Source: Edaphobacter sp. 12200R-103 (GTDB lineage: Bacteria > Acidobacteriota > Terriglobia > Terriglobales > Acidobacteriaceae). From it: 64,000 bases of DNA. A program made the translations under genes and the position numbers. The notes under the pieces are model-generated. The model saw nothing but the letters and a program-made list of their open reading frames with translations, had not been told where the DNA came from and ran no database searches. Of the stretch, positions 19,589-29,531 are shown piece after piece. Numbering within the stretch: the stretch's first letter is position 1; each line of letters begins with the position of its first letter. Location: the NCBI RefSeq assembly GCF_010093025.1, contig NZ_CP048114.1, forward strand, positions 3,658,001 through 3,722,000, in the 5' to 3' direction.

Positions 19589-21655
19589 ATGCGAATGAGA
19601 CTCGTAGCCTGCGCGGCGCTTGCGGCGATGTGTGTTTCTGGAGTGGCACAGCAGCAGCACCGTCCACCGGCTGTACCGTTGATTACCCACGATCCTTTCT
19701 TCAGCCTGTGGTCGATGGGGAACAAGCTGACGGATGTTCCGGTGAAGCATTGGACGGAGGTGGCGCAGCCGATCGTGGGATTGATCCGGATCGATGGCAA
19801 GACCTATCGGTGGATGGGGGCGATGCCGCGGTATTTCGGGATGCCCGCGGTGGAGACGATGGAGCAGACGTCGGTGGAGCTGACTCCGCTGCACACAAAG
19901 TATCACTTCAGGGCTGCGGGGCTGGAGCTGGCGGTGACGTTCTTCAGTCCACTGCTGCCGAAGGATCTGGACGTGATGTCGCGCCCGGTTACGTATGTGA
20001 GCTGGAGCGTGCGGTCGCTGGATGGAAAAGAGCATCAGGCAGACCTGCTGCTGGATGTGGATCCTCTGATCGCGGTCGATCAGCCGAGCCAGCCGGTGAC
20101 GTGGTCGCGGACGCGTGCCGAAGGCCTGACGGTGCTGAACGTGGGGACGCGCGATCAGGATTATCTGCACCAGTCCGGCGACCGGGTGCGGGCTGACTGG
20201 GGGTACTTCCATCTGGCGGTTCCGGATACGGCGAAGGCGTCCACCTCAATGGCGTTTAACGGGATTCCGACGTTTGTGACCTCGGGGAATCTTCCGGAGG
20301 TGGATGATTCGTCGATGCCATTGCCCGCGATGCGGCGAGGACGTGCGGCGCATCTTTCGGCGAAGCTGCCTCTGGGAACGGTGGGAAGCACGGCTACCGA
20401 GGGGCACGTTGAGGTTGCGTACACGCAGACCTACGCGATCGAGTACATGGGAAGAAGGCTGCGCCCGTACTGGCAGCGCAATGGGATGAGCGAGGGCACG
20501 CTGCTCGCAACGTCGGAGAAGGAGTATGCGCAGATCGAGCAGCGCGGAACGAAGTTCGACGACGAGACGATGGCCGCGATGGAGAAGGCTGGCGGGGCCG
20601 ACTACAAGTACCTGACGTCGCTGCTGTTTCGCCAGACGATAGCGGCGCACAAGCTGGTGGCCGACATCGATGGGACGCCGATGTTCTTCTCCAAGGAGAA
20701 CGACAGCAACGGATGCATCGATACGGTGGATGTAACGTATCCGTCCTCGCCGTTCTTCCTGCTGTTCAACCCGAAGCTGCTGGAGGCGCAGTTGGAGCCG
20801 GTGATGCGGTATTCGGCGTTGCCGCGCTGGCGGTTCCCGTTTGCGCCGCATGACCTGGGGACCTACCCGCTGGCGAACGGGCAGGTCTATGGCGGTGGGG
20901 AGGAGAACGAAGAAGACCAGATGCCGGTGGAGGAGAGCGGAAACCTGATCATCATGGTGGCCGCGATGGAGCGCGCTGAGGGCAACTGGGACTTTGCGAA
21001 ACGCTTTATGCCGCAGCTGACGCAGTGGGCAGATTATCTCGAGAAGAAGGGGATGGACCCGGAGAATCAGTTAAGCACGGACGACTTCGCCGGTCACCTC
21101 GCGCACAATACCAATCTCTCAATCAAGGCGATTGAGGCGCTTGGGGCGTTTGTCGAGATCGCTCGCGGAGTAGGCGATGCGAAGCTGGCGGACAAGTATG
21201 CTGCCGCTGTAAAGCCGATGCCGGCGCAGTGGGAGAAGATGGCGCTCGACGGCGACCACTACAAGCTGGCGTTCGATCAGCCTGGAACGTGGAGCCAGAA
21301 GTACAACCTGGTGTGGGATGACCTGCTGGGTCTGCACCTGTTTCCGAAGCGCGTGATGCAGACCGAGTGGTCGTTCTACAGCAAGCATATGGAGAAGTAC
21401 GGTCTGCCGCTCGACAATCGCAAGACGATCACGAAGCTGGACTGGGAGGTCTGGACGGCGAGCCTGGCGAGCACGCCGGAGCAGTACCAGGACCTGATCC
21501 ATCGACTGGTGGTGTGGGCGGATGAGACGCCTTCGCGGGTGCCGACGACGGACTGGTACGACACCATCAGCGGAAAGCAGATGGGCTTCCAGGCGCGGTC
21601 AGTTGTGGGTGGGGTGTTTATCAAGGCGCTTATGGCGAAGGGGATCACGCATTAA
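19589..21655 (+). CDS. Secreted glutaminase-A-like enzyme (DUF4964/5127/4965/1793)
   Basis: The 688-residue product starts with a signal peptide (cleaved after CVSGVAQ). The rest follows the GtaA family: an N-terminal beta domain beginning PLITHDPFFSLWSMGN, then an alpha/alpha toroid with DYKYLTSLLFRQTIAAHKL, FSKENDSNGCIDTVDVTYPS, HDLGTYPLANGQVYGGGEEN, ENQLSTDDFAGHLAHNTNLSIKAI and YNLVWDDLLGLHLFP. The family includes fungal glutaminase A, but many bacterial members are uncharacterised and the toroid is glycoside-hydrolase-like, so the substrate is uncertain. ATG 19589 has a GAGGGA ribosome site; a TTG directly before it is in frame. Confidence 0.88.
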   Translation: MRMRLVACAALAAMCVSGVAQQQHRPPAVPLITHDPFFSLWSMGNKLTDVPVKHWTEVAQPIVGLIRIDGKTYRWMGAMPRYFGMPAVETMEQTSVELTPLHTKYHFRAAGLELAVTFFSPLLPKDLDVMSRPVTYVSWSVRSLDGKEHQADLLLDVDPLIAVDQPSQPVTWSRTRAEGLTVLNVGTRDQDYLHQSGDRVRADWGYFHLAVPDTAKASTSMAFNGIPTFVTSGNLPEVDDSSMPLPAMRRGRAAHLSAKLPLGTVGSTATEGHVEVAYTQTYAIEYMGRRLRPYWQRNGMSEGTLLATSEKEYAQIEQRGTKFDDETMAAMEKAGGADYKYLTSLLFRQTIAAHKLVADIDGTPMFFSKENDSNGCIDTVDVTYPSSPFFLLFNPKLLEAQLEPVMRYSALPRWRFPFAPHDLGTYPLANGQVYGGGEENEEDQMPVEESGNLIIMVAAMERAEGNWDFAKRFMPQLTQWADYLEKKGMDPENQLSTDDFAGHLAHNTNLSIKAIEALGAFVEIARGVGDAKLADKYAAAVKPMPAQWEKMALDGDHYKLAFDQPGTWSQKYNLVWDDLLGLHLFPKRVMQTEWSFYSKHMEKYGLPLDNRKTITKLDWEVWTASLASTPEQYQDLIHRLVVWADETPSRVPTTDWYDTISGKQMGFQARSVVGGVFIKALMAKGITH

Positions 21656-21667
21656 AGCTTGCAAGTC

Positions 21668-21764
21668 GTCATCCTGAGCAACGCGAAGGATCTCTATATT
21701 CCACCGGGAACGCTATAGGCGCCACCGGCAAAATACAGGGATCCTTCACTTCGTTCAGGATGAC
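21668..21764. repeat. Intergenic REP-like inverted repeat, copy 2
   Basis: The element begins GTCATCCTGAGCAACGCGAA and ends CTTCGTTCAGGATGAC, with reverse-complementary ends and the shared ATACAGGGAT block of the copy at 1676-1773. It lies between two convergent genes, as does the first copy, and may act as a transcription stop for both. Confidence 0.8.
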
Positions 21765-21813
21765 GGATTGAAAATGGCACCTGAAGGACGTGCCACGGGA
21801 AGAAGACGCAAAA

Positions 21814-23457
21814 CTAGCTTTTTATCTGATCGAAGGCGGTTGCTGCTGCTCCCTGAACGCCGGAGTAGAGGCCTGCGGCAGATGCGATGAGGCGCGGCGG
21901 ACGCTTTGCCCCGAAGTGGAGCAGGGTTGCGCTGCGTTGTTCGACCTCGTGCAGGAAGTCTCGCTGGCCTTCGATGAGGCCGCCCGAAAGGAGGATCGCT
22001 TCGGGATCGAGCAGGTTGCAGATATTAGCGACACCTTCAGCGAGATAGCCGGCAAGCTGGCTGTAGGCGTGACGTGCCTTCGGATCTCCAGCGATGGAGC
22101 GCTCGGCGATGAGGCGGGCGGCGGTGGCGGCGGGCTGATCGATGGGAGCCGAGGGTTCGAGCTGTCGGTACTCTTCGATGAGAGCGGCGGTGGAGACGTA
22201 GGCTTCCAGACAGCCGCGGCGGCCGCAGTTGCACGGCTTGCCGTCGAACCGGATGGTCTGATGGCCGAGGGTGCCGGCGAAGCCGTGAGTGCCGCGGACG
22301 AGGCGTCCGTCGATGACGATTCCACCGCCGATTCCGGTGCCGATGGTGAGGGCGACGAAGTTCGATAGGCCCTTGGCGGCTCCGAAGCGAAGCTCAGCGA
22401 GTGCGGCGGCCTGGGCGTCGTTTTCGACGAAGACGGGAAGCTCGGTAAATCCCTGAAGGTACTGCCGGAGGTGGAAGCCAGCCCAGCCGGGCAGGTTTTC
22501 GGTGGCAGCGAAGACCGTGCCCTTGGCGGAGTCGATCGCTCCTGCGCTGGCGACCCCGATGCCTGCGATCTCGAGTTTGGCATCGGCTGCTGCCTTCAGG
22601 GTCTGGGTGAGGGCGGTGCTGAGTCCGGCGGCGATGGTCTCGCGGCCCTGCGAGGCTTGTGTTGGGACCTGCTGAGGAAGCTGCACTGTGCCATCTTCAC
22701 TGACGACTGCAGACTTGATGGCGGTGCCTCCGATATCGATCCCGATGACGTAGCAAGGCGCCTTCGAGGTCGGCTCGGAGAGAGGCCGGATGGCCTCAAC
22801 AAAGGTTGCGGTGATGCTGCCGGGGCGGGTGATGGCAGAGCCGACGACGACCGACCATGCACCGGCTTCGAGGGCGATGCGGGCCAATGCAGGCGTGGAG
22901 ACGTTGCCCTCTGCGATGACCGGCTTGCCGGTCTCGCGTGCCAGTGCAGTGACGAGTTCCGGATGGAAGCCGAAGGTGGCCTTGGTCTCCTCGGTGTAGC
23001 CGTGAAGGGTGGGGGCGACGATGTCGGCTCCGCCTTCGGCAGCGAGGATGCCGTCGTGCAGGGTGGCGATGTCAGCCATGACGAGCAGGCCCAGCTCCTC
23101 GTGGATGCGGCGGACGATCTCGCGCCAGGGCTCGCCGTAGAGATGCGGTCGGTCGGTGCAATCGAGCGCGATGATGTCGGCTCCTGCTTCGGCCAGAGCT
23201 TTGGCGGAGGCGAAGTCGGGGGTGATGCGGAGCTGACCGCCCTCGTAGCTCTTCTGAATGGCGATGATGGGCAGTTTGGTGTCGAGCCGGACGGCGCGGA
23301 CGTCCTCGGGACTGTTGAGTCTGATACCGCTGGCGCCTCCCATGACGGCGGAGCGGGCGACGCGGCGCAGCGTCTCGGTATCCTCCATGGGATCGTTGGG
23401 GGCAGCCTGACAGGAGACGATGAGCTTGCGGTAAATCGATTGCAGGACGGAGTTCAT
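21814..23457 (-). CDS. Fusion of NanE-type epimerase and ROK sugar kinase
   Basis: The 547-residue product joins two consecutive steps of N-acetylmannosamine use. Residues 1-225 are a TIM-barrel ManNAc-6-phosphate 2-epimerase (LIVSCQAAPNDPMED, GASGIRLNS, IIALDCTDRP, VMADIATLHDG, GKPVIAEGNVSTPA). Residues about 235-547 are a ROK kinase: the phosphate loop IGIDIGGTAIKSAVV, ENDAQAAALAE, GTGIGGGIV, and the zinc motif HQTIRFDGKPCNCGRRGCLE. ManNAc would be phosphorylated and then epimerised to GlcNAc-6-P, or a related amino sugar used. It is divergent from the permease–regulator–oxidoreductase genes, which are likely part of the same system. Confidence 0.92.
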   Translation of the reverse strand: MNSVLQSIYRKLIVSCQAAPNDPMEDTETLRRVARSAVMGGASGIRLNSPEDVRAVRLDTKLPIIAIQKSYEGGQLRITPDFASAKALAEAGADIIALDCTDRPHLYGEPWREIVRRIHEELGLLVMADIATLHDGILAAEGGADIVAPTLHGYTEETKATFGFHPELVTALARETGKPVIAEGNVSTPALARIALEAGAWSVVVGSAITRPGSITATFVEAIRPLSEPTSKAPCYVIGIDIGGTAIKSAVVSEDGTVQLPQQVPTQASQGRETIAAGLSTALTQTLKAAADAKLEIAGIGVASAGAIDSAKGTVFAATENLPGWAGFHLRQYLQGFTELPVFVENDAQAAALAELRFGAAKGLSNFVALTIGTGIGGGIVIDGRLVRGTHGFAGTLGHQTIRFDGKPCNCGRRGCLEAYVSTAALIEEYRQLEPSAPIDQPAATAARLIAERSIAGDPKARHAYSQLAGYLAEGVANICNLLDPEAILLSGGLIEGQRDFLHEVEQRSATLLHFGAKRPPRLIASAAGLYSGVQGAAATAFDQIKS

Positions 23458-23588
23458 GGGCTGGACGAGTTCCTGAAGTGTCTGGAGTCTGAAAGATGGT
23501 ACTCTACGCCGGCACGTATGGTTGTATAGTCTACTAGCGAATCTGGCTCTTCATAAAAGATATAAGGTGTGTTGCGTCCAGGACACAG

Positions 23589-24632
23589 ATGGGAAATATG
23601 CACGATGTGCTGATTGCAGGAGCCCTGCTGGCCGTTGTTTCGGGAGTTATGAACGGCCTCTTCACGCTGCCGATGCGCTTTCTTGGGCGCTGGTCGTGGG
23701 AGAACGTCTGGACTGTCTTTATAGGCGGCGCCTGCCTGCTTTTGCCAGCGGTCCTGGTGGGAATCACGGCGCCGCAGAGTTACAGGCTACTGCTGGAGGC
23801 GCCAGGCCGCGCTGTGGGGATCGCCCTGGCGACTGGCTTTGCCTGGGGCTTTGGGGCGATCATGTTTGGTCAGAGTGTGAGCGCGATCGGCATTGCGCTG
23901 GCCAATACGTTTGTTCTTGCCATCAGTTCGGCGCTGGGAGCTCTGCTGCCCATGCTGTTGCTGACCCCGGCCAGAATTTACGAGAGATCGGGGCAGATGG
24001 TCCTGCTGGGGGTGGCGATTGAGATCTGCGGAATTGCGCTGTGCGGCAGGGCGGGGTTGCTGCGGGAGCGGGCCGCGGTCAACCAGAAAGAGCAGAGGGG
24101 CGATCTGGTCGGCAAGGCACGGCCGCTGGCTGTAGCGCTTCTTCTGGTCATCGGTTCGGGCCTGCTGTCGGCTGTCTTCAATGTGGGGTTTGCGCTTTCA
24201 CAGCCCATTGCAGCCTTTGGCCAGATGCATGGTCTCAGCGAATTTGCCAGTACGAACCTGATCTGGATTCTGATGCTGGGCGGTGGGGCGGTCTCAAACC
24301 TGGGATTCTGTGCATTTCTTCTGATGAAGAACCGCACGGTCTGGAAATTCGTACAACCGGGAGGCGCGCGGCTGTATGGTTTTGGCTTAATCATGGCCGT
24401 GTTGTGGGGAGGAAGTATCTTTGTGTACGGTCTTGCAACGCCTAAGCTGGGAGCTTTGGGCCCTTCGATCGGGTGGCCGCTTAGCCTGGCGACCGGCCTG
24501 CTGGTGGCGAATGTCGTCGGCCTGTTGTTGGGGGAGTGGAAGGGAACATCTCGCGGCGCATTGCGCGTGATGTTCTCGGGAATTGGAGTGCTGGTTATCG
24601 CTATCTCTGTTTTGAGTAGGGCAAATCAATGA
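23589..24632 (+). CDS. RhaT-like sugar/proton symporter
   Basis: The 347-residue product has ten predicted membrane helices and resembles the L-rhamnose–proton symporter family: NGLFTLPMRFLGRWSWENVW near the start, GFAWGFGAIMFGQSVSAIGIALANT, SGLLSAVFNVGFALSQPI, LIMAVLWGGSIFVYG and GWPLSLATGLLVANVVGLLLGEW. These are signature segments of the family at normal length. Given the divergent NanE–ROK gene, the substrate is more likely an amino sugar than rhamnose, but this is inference from position only. It overlaps the GntR gene by four bases. Confidence 0.87.
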   Translation: MGNMHDVLIAGALLAVVSGVMNGLFTLPMRFLGRWSWENVWTVFIGGACLLLPAVLVGITAPQSYRLLLEAPGRAVGIALATGFAWGFGAIMFGQSVSAIGIALANTFVLAISSALGALLPMLLLTPARIYERSGQMVLLGVAIEICGIALCGRAGLLRERAAVNQKEQRGDLVGKARPLAVALLLVIGSGLLSAVFNVGFALSQPIAAFGQMHGLSEFASTNLIWILMLGGGAVSNLGFCAFLLMKNRTVWKFVQPGGARLYGFGLIMAVLWGGSIFVYGLATPKLGALGPSIGWPLSLATGLLVANVVGLLLGEWKGTSRGALRVMFSGIGVLVIAISVLSRANQ

Positions 24633-25477
24633 ACGTAAGAAGGAGTGCCTTGAAGGGTACAGGGGATGTCCGCGAATCGAAGTCTGATGGAACGACGAAG
24701 GACGCGAGCCATGCAGGGTTGCCGCCGGGATTGTTTCAACCTCTGAACAAGAAAAGTTTCGAGCCGCTCTATGCCCAGATCCAGTCGCGGTTGAAGGAAC
24801 TGATTCGTACCGGAGAGATCGGCGTGAACGACTCTCTGCCAGGCGAGGCGGAGCTTTCGCGCATCTTCGGGATCAGCCGCATGACCGCGCGTCATGCGCT
24901 GCAGGGACTGACGACGGAGGGCCTTACCTACAGGGAGCGCGGTCGCGGGACCTTTGTCTCACCCCCGAAGGTGGAGAAGGAGATTACGCATCTGCTGGGC
25001 TTTTCGGCTCAGATACGGCTACTGGGTATGAAGTCGAGCACACGCGTGCTGGCGTCGGCAGTGATCCCGGCGGAGGCATCGATTGCAGAGCCGCTGGAGC
25101 TTGCGCTACACGACAATGTGCTGCGCCTGCAGCGGCTTCGTCTGGCCGACGATGAGCCAATCGCGATTGAAGAGGTCTGGATTCCTCGTGGGCGGTTTCC
25201 GGGTATCGAGGAGATCGACTTCGGAAAGCACTCGCTCTATGAGACGTTGCGTGATCGCTACGGCATACGGATAGGCTCGTCACGGGAGACGATTGGCGCG
25301 CGTGGGGCTACAGCAGAGGAAGCGCGTCTGCTTCGGATTTCATCGCGATCGAGCCTGCTGGAGGTCTCGCGTACGCTGCTGGACGTGGAGGGACAACCGA
25401 TGGAGGTAGCGCATTCGCTCTATCGCGGCGATCGCTATCGCGCAGTTCTGACGATCCCCGCGATTGAGCAGCACTGA
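24629..25477 (+). CDS. GntR/UTRA (HutC subfamily) transcriptional regulator
   Basis: The 282-residue product has a 40-residue N-terminal tail, a winged helix-turn-helix at about 45-115 (LYAQIQSRLKELIRTGEI, LPGEAELSRIFGISRMTARHALQGL, YRERGRGTFV) and a UTRA effector domain (LRLQRLRLADDEPIAIEEVWIP, LYETLRDRYGI, LEVSRTLLDVEGQPMEVAHSLYRGDRY). UTRA domains bind small sugars or phosphosugars; an amino-sugar phosphate is the likely ligand here. The ATGA overlap with the permease shows translational coupling. It probably controls the divergent NanE–ROK gene and its own operon. Confidence 0.93.
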   Translation: MNVRRSALKGTGDVRESKSDGTTKDASHAGLPPGLFQPLNKKSFEPLYAQIQSRLKELIRTGEIGVNDSLPGEAELSRIFGISRMTARHALQGLTTEGLTYRERGRGTFVSPPKVEKEITHLLGFSAQIRLLGMKSSTRVLASAVIPAEASIAEPLELALHDNVLRLQRLRLADDEPIAIEEVWIPRGRFPGIEEIDFGKHSLYETLRDRYGIRIGSSRETIGARGATAEEARLLRISSRSSLLEVSRTLLDVEGQPMEVAHSLYRGDRYRAVLTIPAIEQH

Positions 25478-25524
25478 AGCGCGGCTTGTTTCCACGTGAA
25501 GCTAGAGAAGAGAGGGTAAGGACT

Positions 25525-27510
25525 GTGCAGGCGAAATTGACTGCGATGCTGCTGGCAGTTGTGATGCCGGTATGGGGACAGCAGAAGACTCCGCAGCGGA
25601 TTCTGGATGTTATGAAGGTCTCGGCTGAGGGAGACTCCTCTCAGGCGCTCGTCTCGCCGGCGGCAGGGCCGGTTCACGACGTGAACTGCGACGTCGTCAT
25701 TATTGGAGCCGGCATGGGGGGCGTCAGCGCTGCTCTCGCAACGGCAGAGAGTGGCCACACCGTGTGCATGACCGAGCCGACCTTGTGGGTGGGAGGTCAG
25801 GCGACCTCGCAGGGTGTTTCAGCCTTCGACGATAACAAGTGGATCAATACTACTGGCGGAACGGCAAGTTATCTGGATCTGAGCAACAGGATTCGCAGAT
25901 ATTATGCGGGATTCCGGCGCAATCGAGAGGAGACGATCGAGCAGGCAATTCGAGGAGATATATCGAATCCCGGCGGATGCTGGGTGGGGAGGCTTTGCTT
26001 CGAGCCACAACCCGCGGAAGAGATTCTTTCGTCAATGCTGAAGCCGTATGAGGACCGTGGCCTTCTGCGTCTGTGGCTGCATACGGCGCCGGCTAAAGTC
26101 GATCGCAAGGGACGAACGATCCGCAACGTCGTGGTCTATGACTTTGGGCATTCGGCCTGGTTCCGGCTGAAGGGGAAGTTCTTTGTTGAGGCGAGCGAGC
26201 TTGGCGATGTGCTTCCGCTGAGCGGTCTGCCGTATCGGATCGGCGCCGAGTCGCAAGCGGAGACGCACGAGCGAAACGCTCCTTTGAAGGCGAACCCGCG
26301 CGCCAGCCAGAGCTTTACCTATCCGTTCATCCTGGAGCGTCATGCGACCGCACAGGATGCCAGCGAGCCGAAGCCGCCGGCGTATGAGAGCTTTCTGCGG
26401 CACTACACCCTGACGGTGGACTATGGGCACGGGATGCTGAAAACTTATGGGTTCTTCGACGCAAAGCCAGGCTTCCCGGGATCGTTCTGGGGGTATCGCC
26501 GTTCCATTGACGCAGAGAAGTTCGATCCGAAGTCCTTTCCGAACGATCACAGCATGATCAACTGGAGCAGCAACGATCACTGCGATGCGGACCTGTTGAG
26601 CACTCACCCGGCGCTTGAGGCGAAGGCGCTTCAGGATGCGAAGCGAGCCTCGCTTGGGTTTGCATGGTGGCTCCGGCACAGCGTTCCGCGTGATGATCAC
26701 AACGGAGCGGGGTATCCCGAGCTGACCGTGCTTCCGAAGGCGATGGGCAGCGAGGACGGACTCTCGCAGCATCCCTACATTCGCGAGTCGCGGCGTATTG
26801 TGCCGTTGCGGACGATCGTGGAGGAGGATCTCGCGGTGGACTTTCAGCATGGGGCGCGCGCGATCCATTATCCCGACACGGTCGGCATCGGATGGTATCC
26901 GATCGACATTCACAGCTGCGATCACCAAGACTTCACCTCGCAGTCGAAGCCATATGAGATTCCGCTGGGCGCATTGATCGACCGCGATGCAGACAATCTG
27001 TTGGCGGCCGGCAAAGCCATCGGCACCACTCACATTACGAACGGAGCATATAGGCTTCACCCCACGGAGTGGGCGGCCGGAGAGGCCGTGGGACAGGCGC
27101 TGGCGTGGTCTCTCGACCATAAGACGACGCCTACAAAACTGGATCACGATGCGGGCCAGTTGCGGCAGTTGCAGCTGGAGTTGGTCCGCAAAGGACATCC
27201 AGTCTTCTGGTATGACGATGTTCCCGTCCATGCGCCTCAATTTTCCGCGATGCAGATGGGAGGCGCACAGGGATGGTGGAAGGTCGATGCTGCAACGCTT
27301 CATGCGGAGGAGAGCAACACGGTATCTGAAGAAGAAGCCGCTCATGCGCTGGACCGCTCAGACCTTACAGGGTCTCCGGATCTCTCGTGGAAGATGCTGC
27401 AGTCAAAAGGCTATGAGGTGCAGGGCCGCAGCGGCCCTGTGCGGAGGCTCGAATTTGCCGAGTGGATGATCCAGAGAATGCAAGGACGGCGGGCGCCAAT
27501 TACTCGGTAA
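25525..27510 (+). CDS. Secreted FAD-dependent oxidoreductase
   Basis: The 661-residue product begins at a GTG (25525) directly ahead of a signal peptide (LTAMLLAVVMPVWG); a start at 25486 would precede it with a highly charged stretch. The FAD-binding fold is CDVVIIGAGMGGVSAALATAESG, followed by EPTLWVGGQATSQGVSAFD, the FAD_oxidored pattern. Near the C-terminus HPTEWAAGEAVGQALAW closes the Rossmann domain. The exported, FAD-containing members are frequently found in glycan utilisation loci; the substrate is unknown. It follows the GntR gene by 47 bases and likely belongs to the amino-sugar set. Confidence 0.85.
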   Translation: MQAKLTAMLLAVVMPVWGQQKTPQRILDVMKVSAEGDSSQALVSPAAGPVHDVNCDVVIIGAGMGGVSAALATAESGHTVCMTEPTLWVGGQATSQGVSAFDDNKWINTTGGTASYLDLSNRIRRYYAGFRRNREETIEQAIRGDISNPGGCWVGRLCFEPQPAEEILSSMLKPYEDRGLLRLWLHTAPAKVDRKGRTIRNVVVYDFGHSAWFRLKGKFFVEASELGDVLPLSGLPYRIGAESQAETHERNAPLKANPRASQSFTYPFILERHATAQDASEPKPPAYESFLRHYTLTVDYGHGMLKTYGFFDAKPGFPGSFWGYRRSIDAEKFDPKSFPNDHSMINWSSNDHCDADLLSTHPALEAKALQDAKRASLGFAWWLRHSVPRDDHNGAGYPELTVLPKAMGSEDGLSQHPYIRESRRIVPLRTIVEEDLAVDFQHGARAIHYPDTVGIGWYPIDIHSCDHQDFTSQSKPYEIPLGALIDRDADNLLAAGKAIGTTHITNGAYRLHPTEWAAGEAVGQALAWSLDHKTTPTKLDHDAGQLRQLQLELVRKGHPVFWYDDVPVHAPQFSAMQMGGAQGWWKVDAATLHAEESNTVSEEEAAHALDRSDLTGSPDLSWKMLQSKGYEVQGRSGPVRRLEFAEWMIQRMQGRRAPITR

Positions 27511-27555
27511 ACGCTATTGAGCCTCCAGCAAGGGAACGTGCTGACTGCTCACCTC

Positions 27556-29301
27556 CTATTTCAACCCTAGAGATTTCGTGAGATTTTCTCGCTGCTGTTC
27601 GACCATCTCAGGCGCTACCCGGTCTATTTGGGCGAAAGACAATGTGCGGACCTTTTCATTCTGCCGCGAGACATATCCGGCTGCCTCGATCAGGCGTTCC
27701 GGCTGTCTGAGGGCAATATGCGCAATGGCATTGGCGATCAACCATGGGTCCGCGGGGCCCTGGCATACCTCGGCGAGCACATCGACCATTTCCTTGTTGG
27801 GGTCGGAATAATTGAGCATCTCGAGCCGAATGTCCTGTCGACCTTCTCGCTTCAAAAGAGCATGCGCTCGAGGAGAAAGTGTCGAATCTGTGGCCGGAAC
27901 ACGGTCTGCAAGCCGCTTCAGCAGATCCTCGCGTAGCGTGCCGGATCGGATTCCCCGGGCATCCGGTATCCTTGTTTCGAGCCTGTTCAAAAGCGCCTCA
28001 TAGAATGGCCGGTAGCCGGTATTGTCTCCCAGCTGCGCAACCATGACGAGGACCTGCGGATCGTTGGATTCGGCGAGCAATTCTGTAGCTGCTTTTACGA
28101 TCTGCTCTGCCGCTTCCGGAGATTGCTTTGCTTCCTCGAGAAACCGCTCTGCAGGGAACCGCTGGCCACGATGCTCGACCAATCCGCTCTTTGCCCATGT
28201 TTCCATCTGCATCTTCAATTCGGAGATTGAGCTGTAAACCCGTTTTCGGGGCACTGCATTTTGAGGCAGCGTCACTTCGTCACCTCCAAGGGCCGTCGAT
28301 GATGCCTGCATTACAGACAGGCTTCTCGGGCTTGGCTGGTTCTGGAAAGCCTTATCCGCCTGCGTCCGCGCCACGCGCACCTGCTGCACAATAGAAATCT
28401 CCTCCTGTCCCAGCCATTGATTCTCAGGCGTACCCCCGCTGGCAACTTCGGCGAGATCGACCGAATAAATGTTCACAGAAGGAGAAGCATGCAACGCAGC
28501 CGTCATTGCATCGGTCACGATGTAGGCCTGAACAGGCAGACAACTCGACAGGTCGATCGTGGTGGCGTTCAGTGTTTCCAGCGCATCACCCCCTGTCGCC
28601 GCGTGCTGGTCGGGTGGTCGTTGGACCCACAGCGGGCTGGTCATTCCGTCAAAGGAGACGGGTCGGATAAAACCTCCGGCAGGTAGAGGATTCAGACGGA
28701 CAAGGCCGTCTCCATACCATTCCGGGGCAAGCGATACGACGTGGCAGAACTTGAAAAAGTCTGTATTGGCCAACTCTCGGGTGGACGGTGGAGAGATCAC
28801 CATACGTGAGTCAGGACTTAGCCAGGAATTTTCCGGAAGTGCCACGCTCGTTGGCTCGAGCATGTCTGAATCGATATCTTCGCCAGTGGTCACGGCGTCT
28901 TTCCACGCTGCGAATACAAGCGGATCGTTCCAATCCACACCGATTTTGTTGCCTTCCAGTTCCTTCCACGATTGACTGACGTTGAATTGATAGAAGCCCT
29001 GAGCGTCGGTCACGCTATAAAGCTGCGAGAAGGGATAGGCGTCCGACGGTCCCAGGCCAGCCATCTTTGCCCCGGCGCTATTCATGGCGCCATAAAGCGC
29101 ATCACCGTATTGCGCCGCATCCTCTGGAGTGTAGAACCCGGCTGTACTCAGTAGAAACTGTTGTACGGATGCAACCACGGACGGGACTGTCTCCCGTTGG
29201 GTTTCATCCATCTTCCGCTCCGATGCTGTTACCTCTCGAAGCTCATAGCGCATGTATTCCTCAGCAGGACTATTTACTGCATACATCGCATTTGTTTTCA
29301 T
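27556..29301 (-). CDS. Large protein of unknown function
   Basis: The 581-residue product has no signal peptide and no recognised domain. Residues 1-320 are mixed alpha/beta with repeated Trp and Pro. Residues 380-581 are helical and repeat-like (for example ELLAESNDPQVLVMVAQLGD and LIANAIAHIALRQPERLIEAAGYV), suggesting a HEAT/TPR-like C-terminal half. ATG 29301 is preferred to the far end of the open frame at 29343, which adds only 14 residues without a ribosome site. It is convergent with the FAD oxidoreductase and divergent from the small gene at 29532; relation to the PKS cluster is unclear. Confidence 0.65.
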   Translation of the reverse strand: MKTNAMYAVNSPAEEYMRYELREVTASERKMDETQRETVPSVVASVQQFLLSTAGFYTPEDAAQYGDALYGAMNSAGAKMAGLGPSDAYPFSQLYSVTDAQGFYQFNVSQSWKELEGNKIGVDWNDPLVFAAWKDAVTTGEDIDSDMLEPTSVALPENSWLSPDSRMVISPPSTRELANTDFFKFCHVVSLAPEWYGDGLVRLNPLPAGGFIRPVSFDGMTSPLWVQRPPDQHAATGGDALETLNATTIDLSSCLPVQAYIVTDAMTAALHASPSVNIYSVDLAEVASGGTPENQWLGQEEISIVQQVRVARTQADKAFQNQPSPRSLSVMQASSTALGGDEVTLPQNAVPRKRVYSSISELKMQMETWAKSGLVEHRGQRFPAERFLEEAKQSPEAAEQIVKAATELLAESNDPQVLVMVAQLGDNTGYRPFYEALLNRLETRIPDARGIRSGTLREDLLKRLADRVPATDSTLSPRAHALLKREGRQDIRLEMLNYSDPNKEMVDVLAEVCQGPADPWLIANAIAHIALRQPERLIEAAGYVSRQNEKVRTLSFAQIDRVAPEMVEQQRENLTKSLGLK

Positions 29302-29531
29302 GACGGAAAATCTAACACAGTGAACCCCGCGTATTGTTTCCAACCGGGTAAAGAAGGTCTGGACTGGAAGCGCAGAGGTGCAATGTCGTCCTTGTGGAGC
29401 ACAATGCTGCTTTCAGGAACAAAACACTTTTGGCAATGATTTGAAATGATCGATTGGTCTGATGATGGCAATCATGTTCAGATTGAGTGGAGAGACTATG
29501 GCAGCGTCATAGCAGTCGAAAGGGTTCGTCG

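Noticed and set aside
22471..23529. 352-codon open frame antisense to the NanE–ROK gene
   Set aside because: The real gene is on the other strand with intact NanE and ROK motifs; the shadow is Gly/Asp-rich as expected of a complementary frame.
26032..27345. 437-codon open frame antisense to the FAD oxidoreductase
   Set aside because: Arg/Leu/His-rich composition without domains; the opposite strand has a clear FAD fold.
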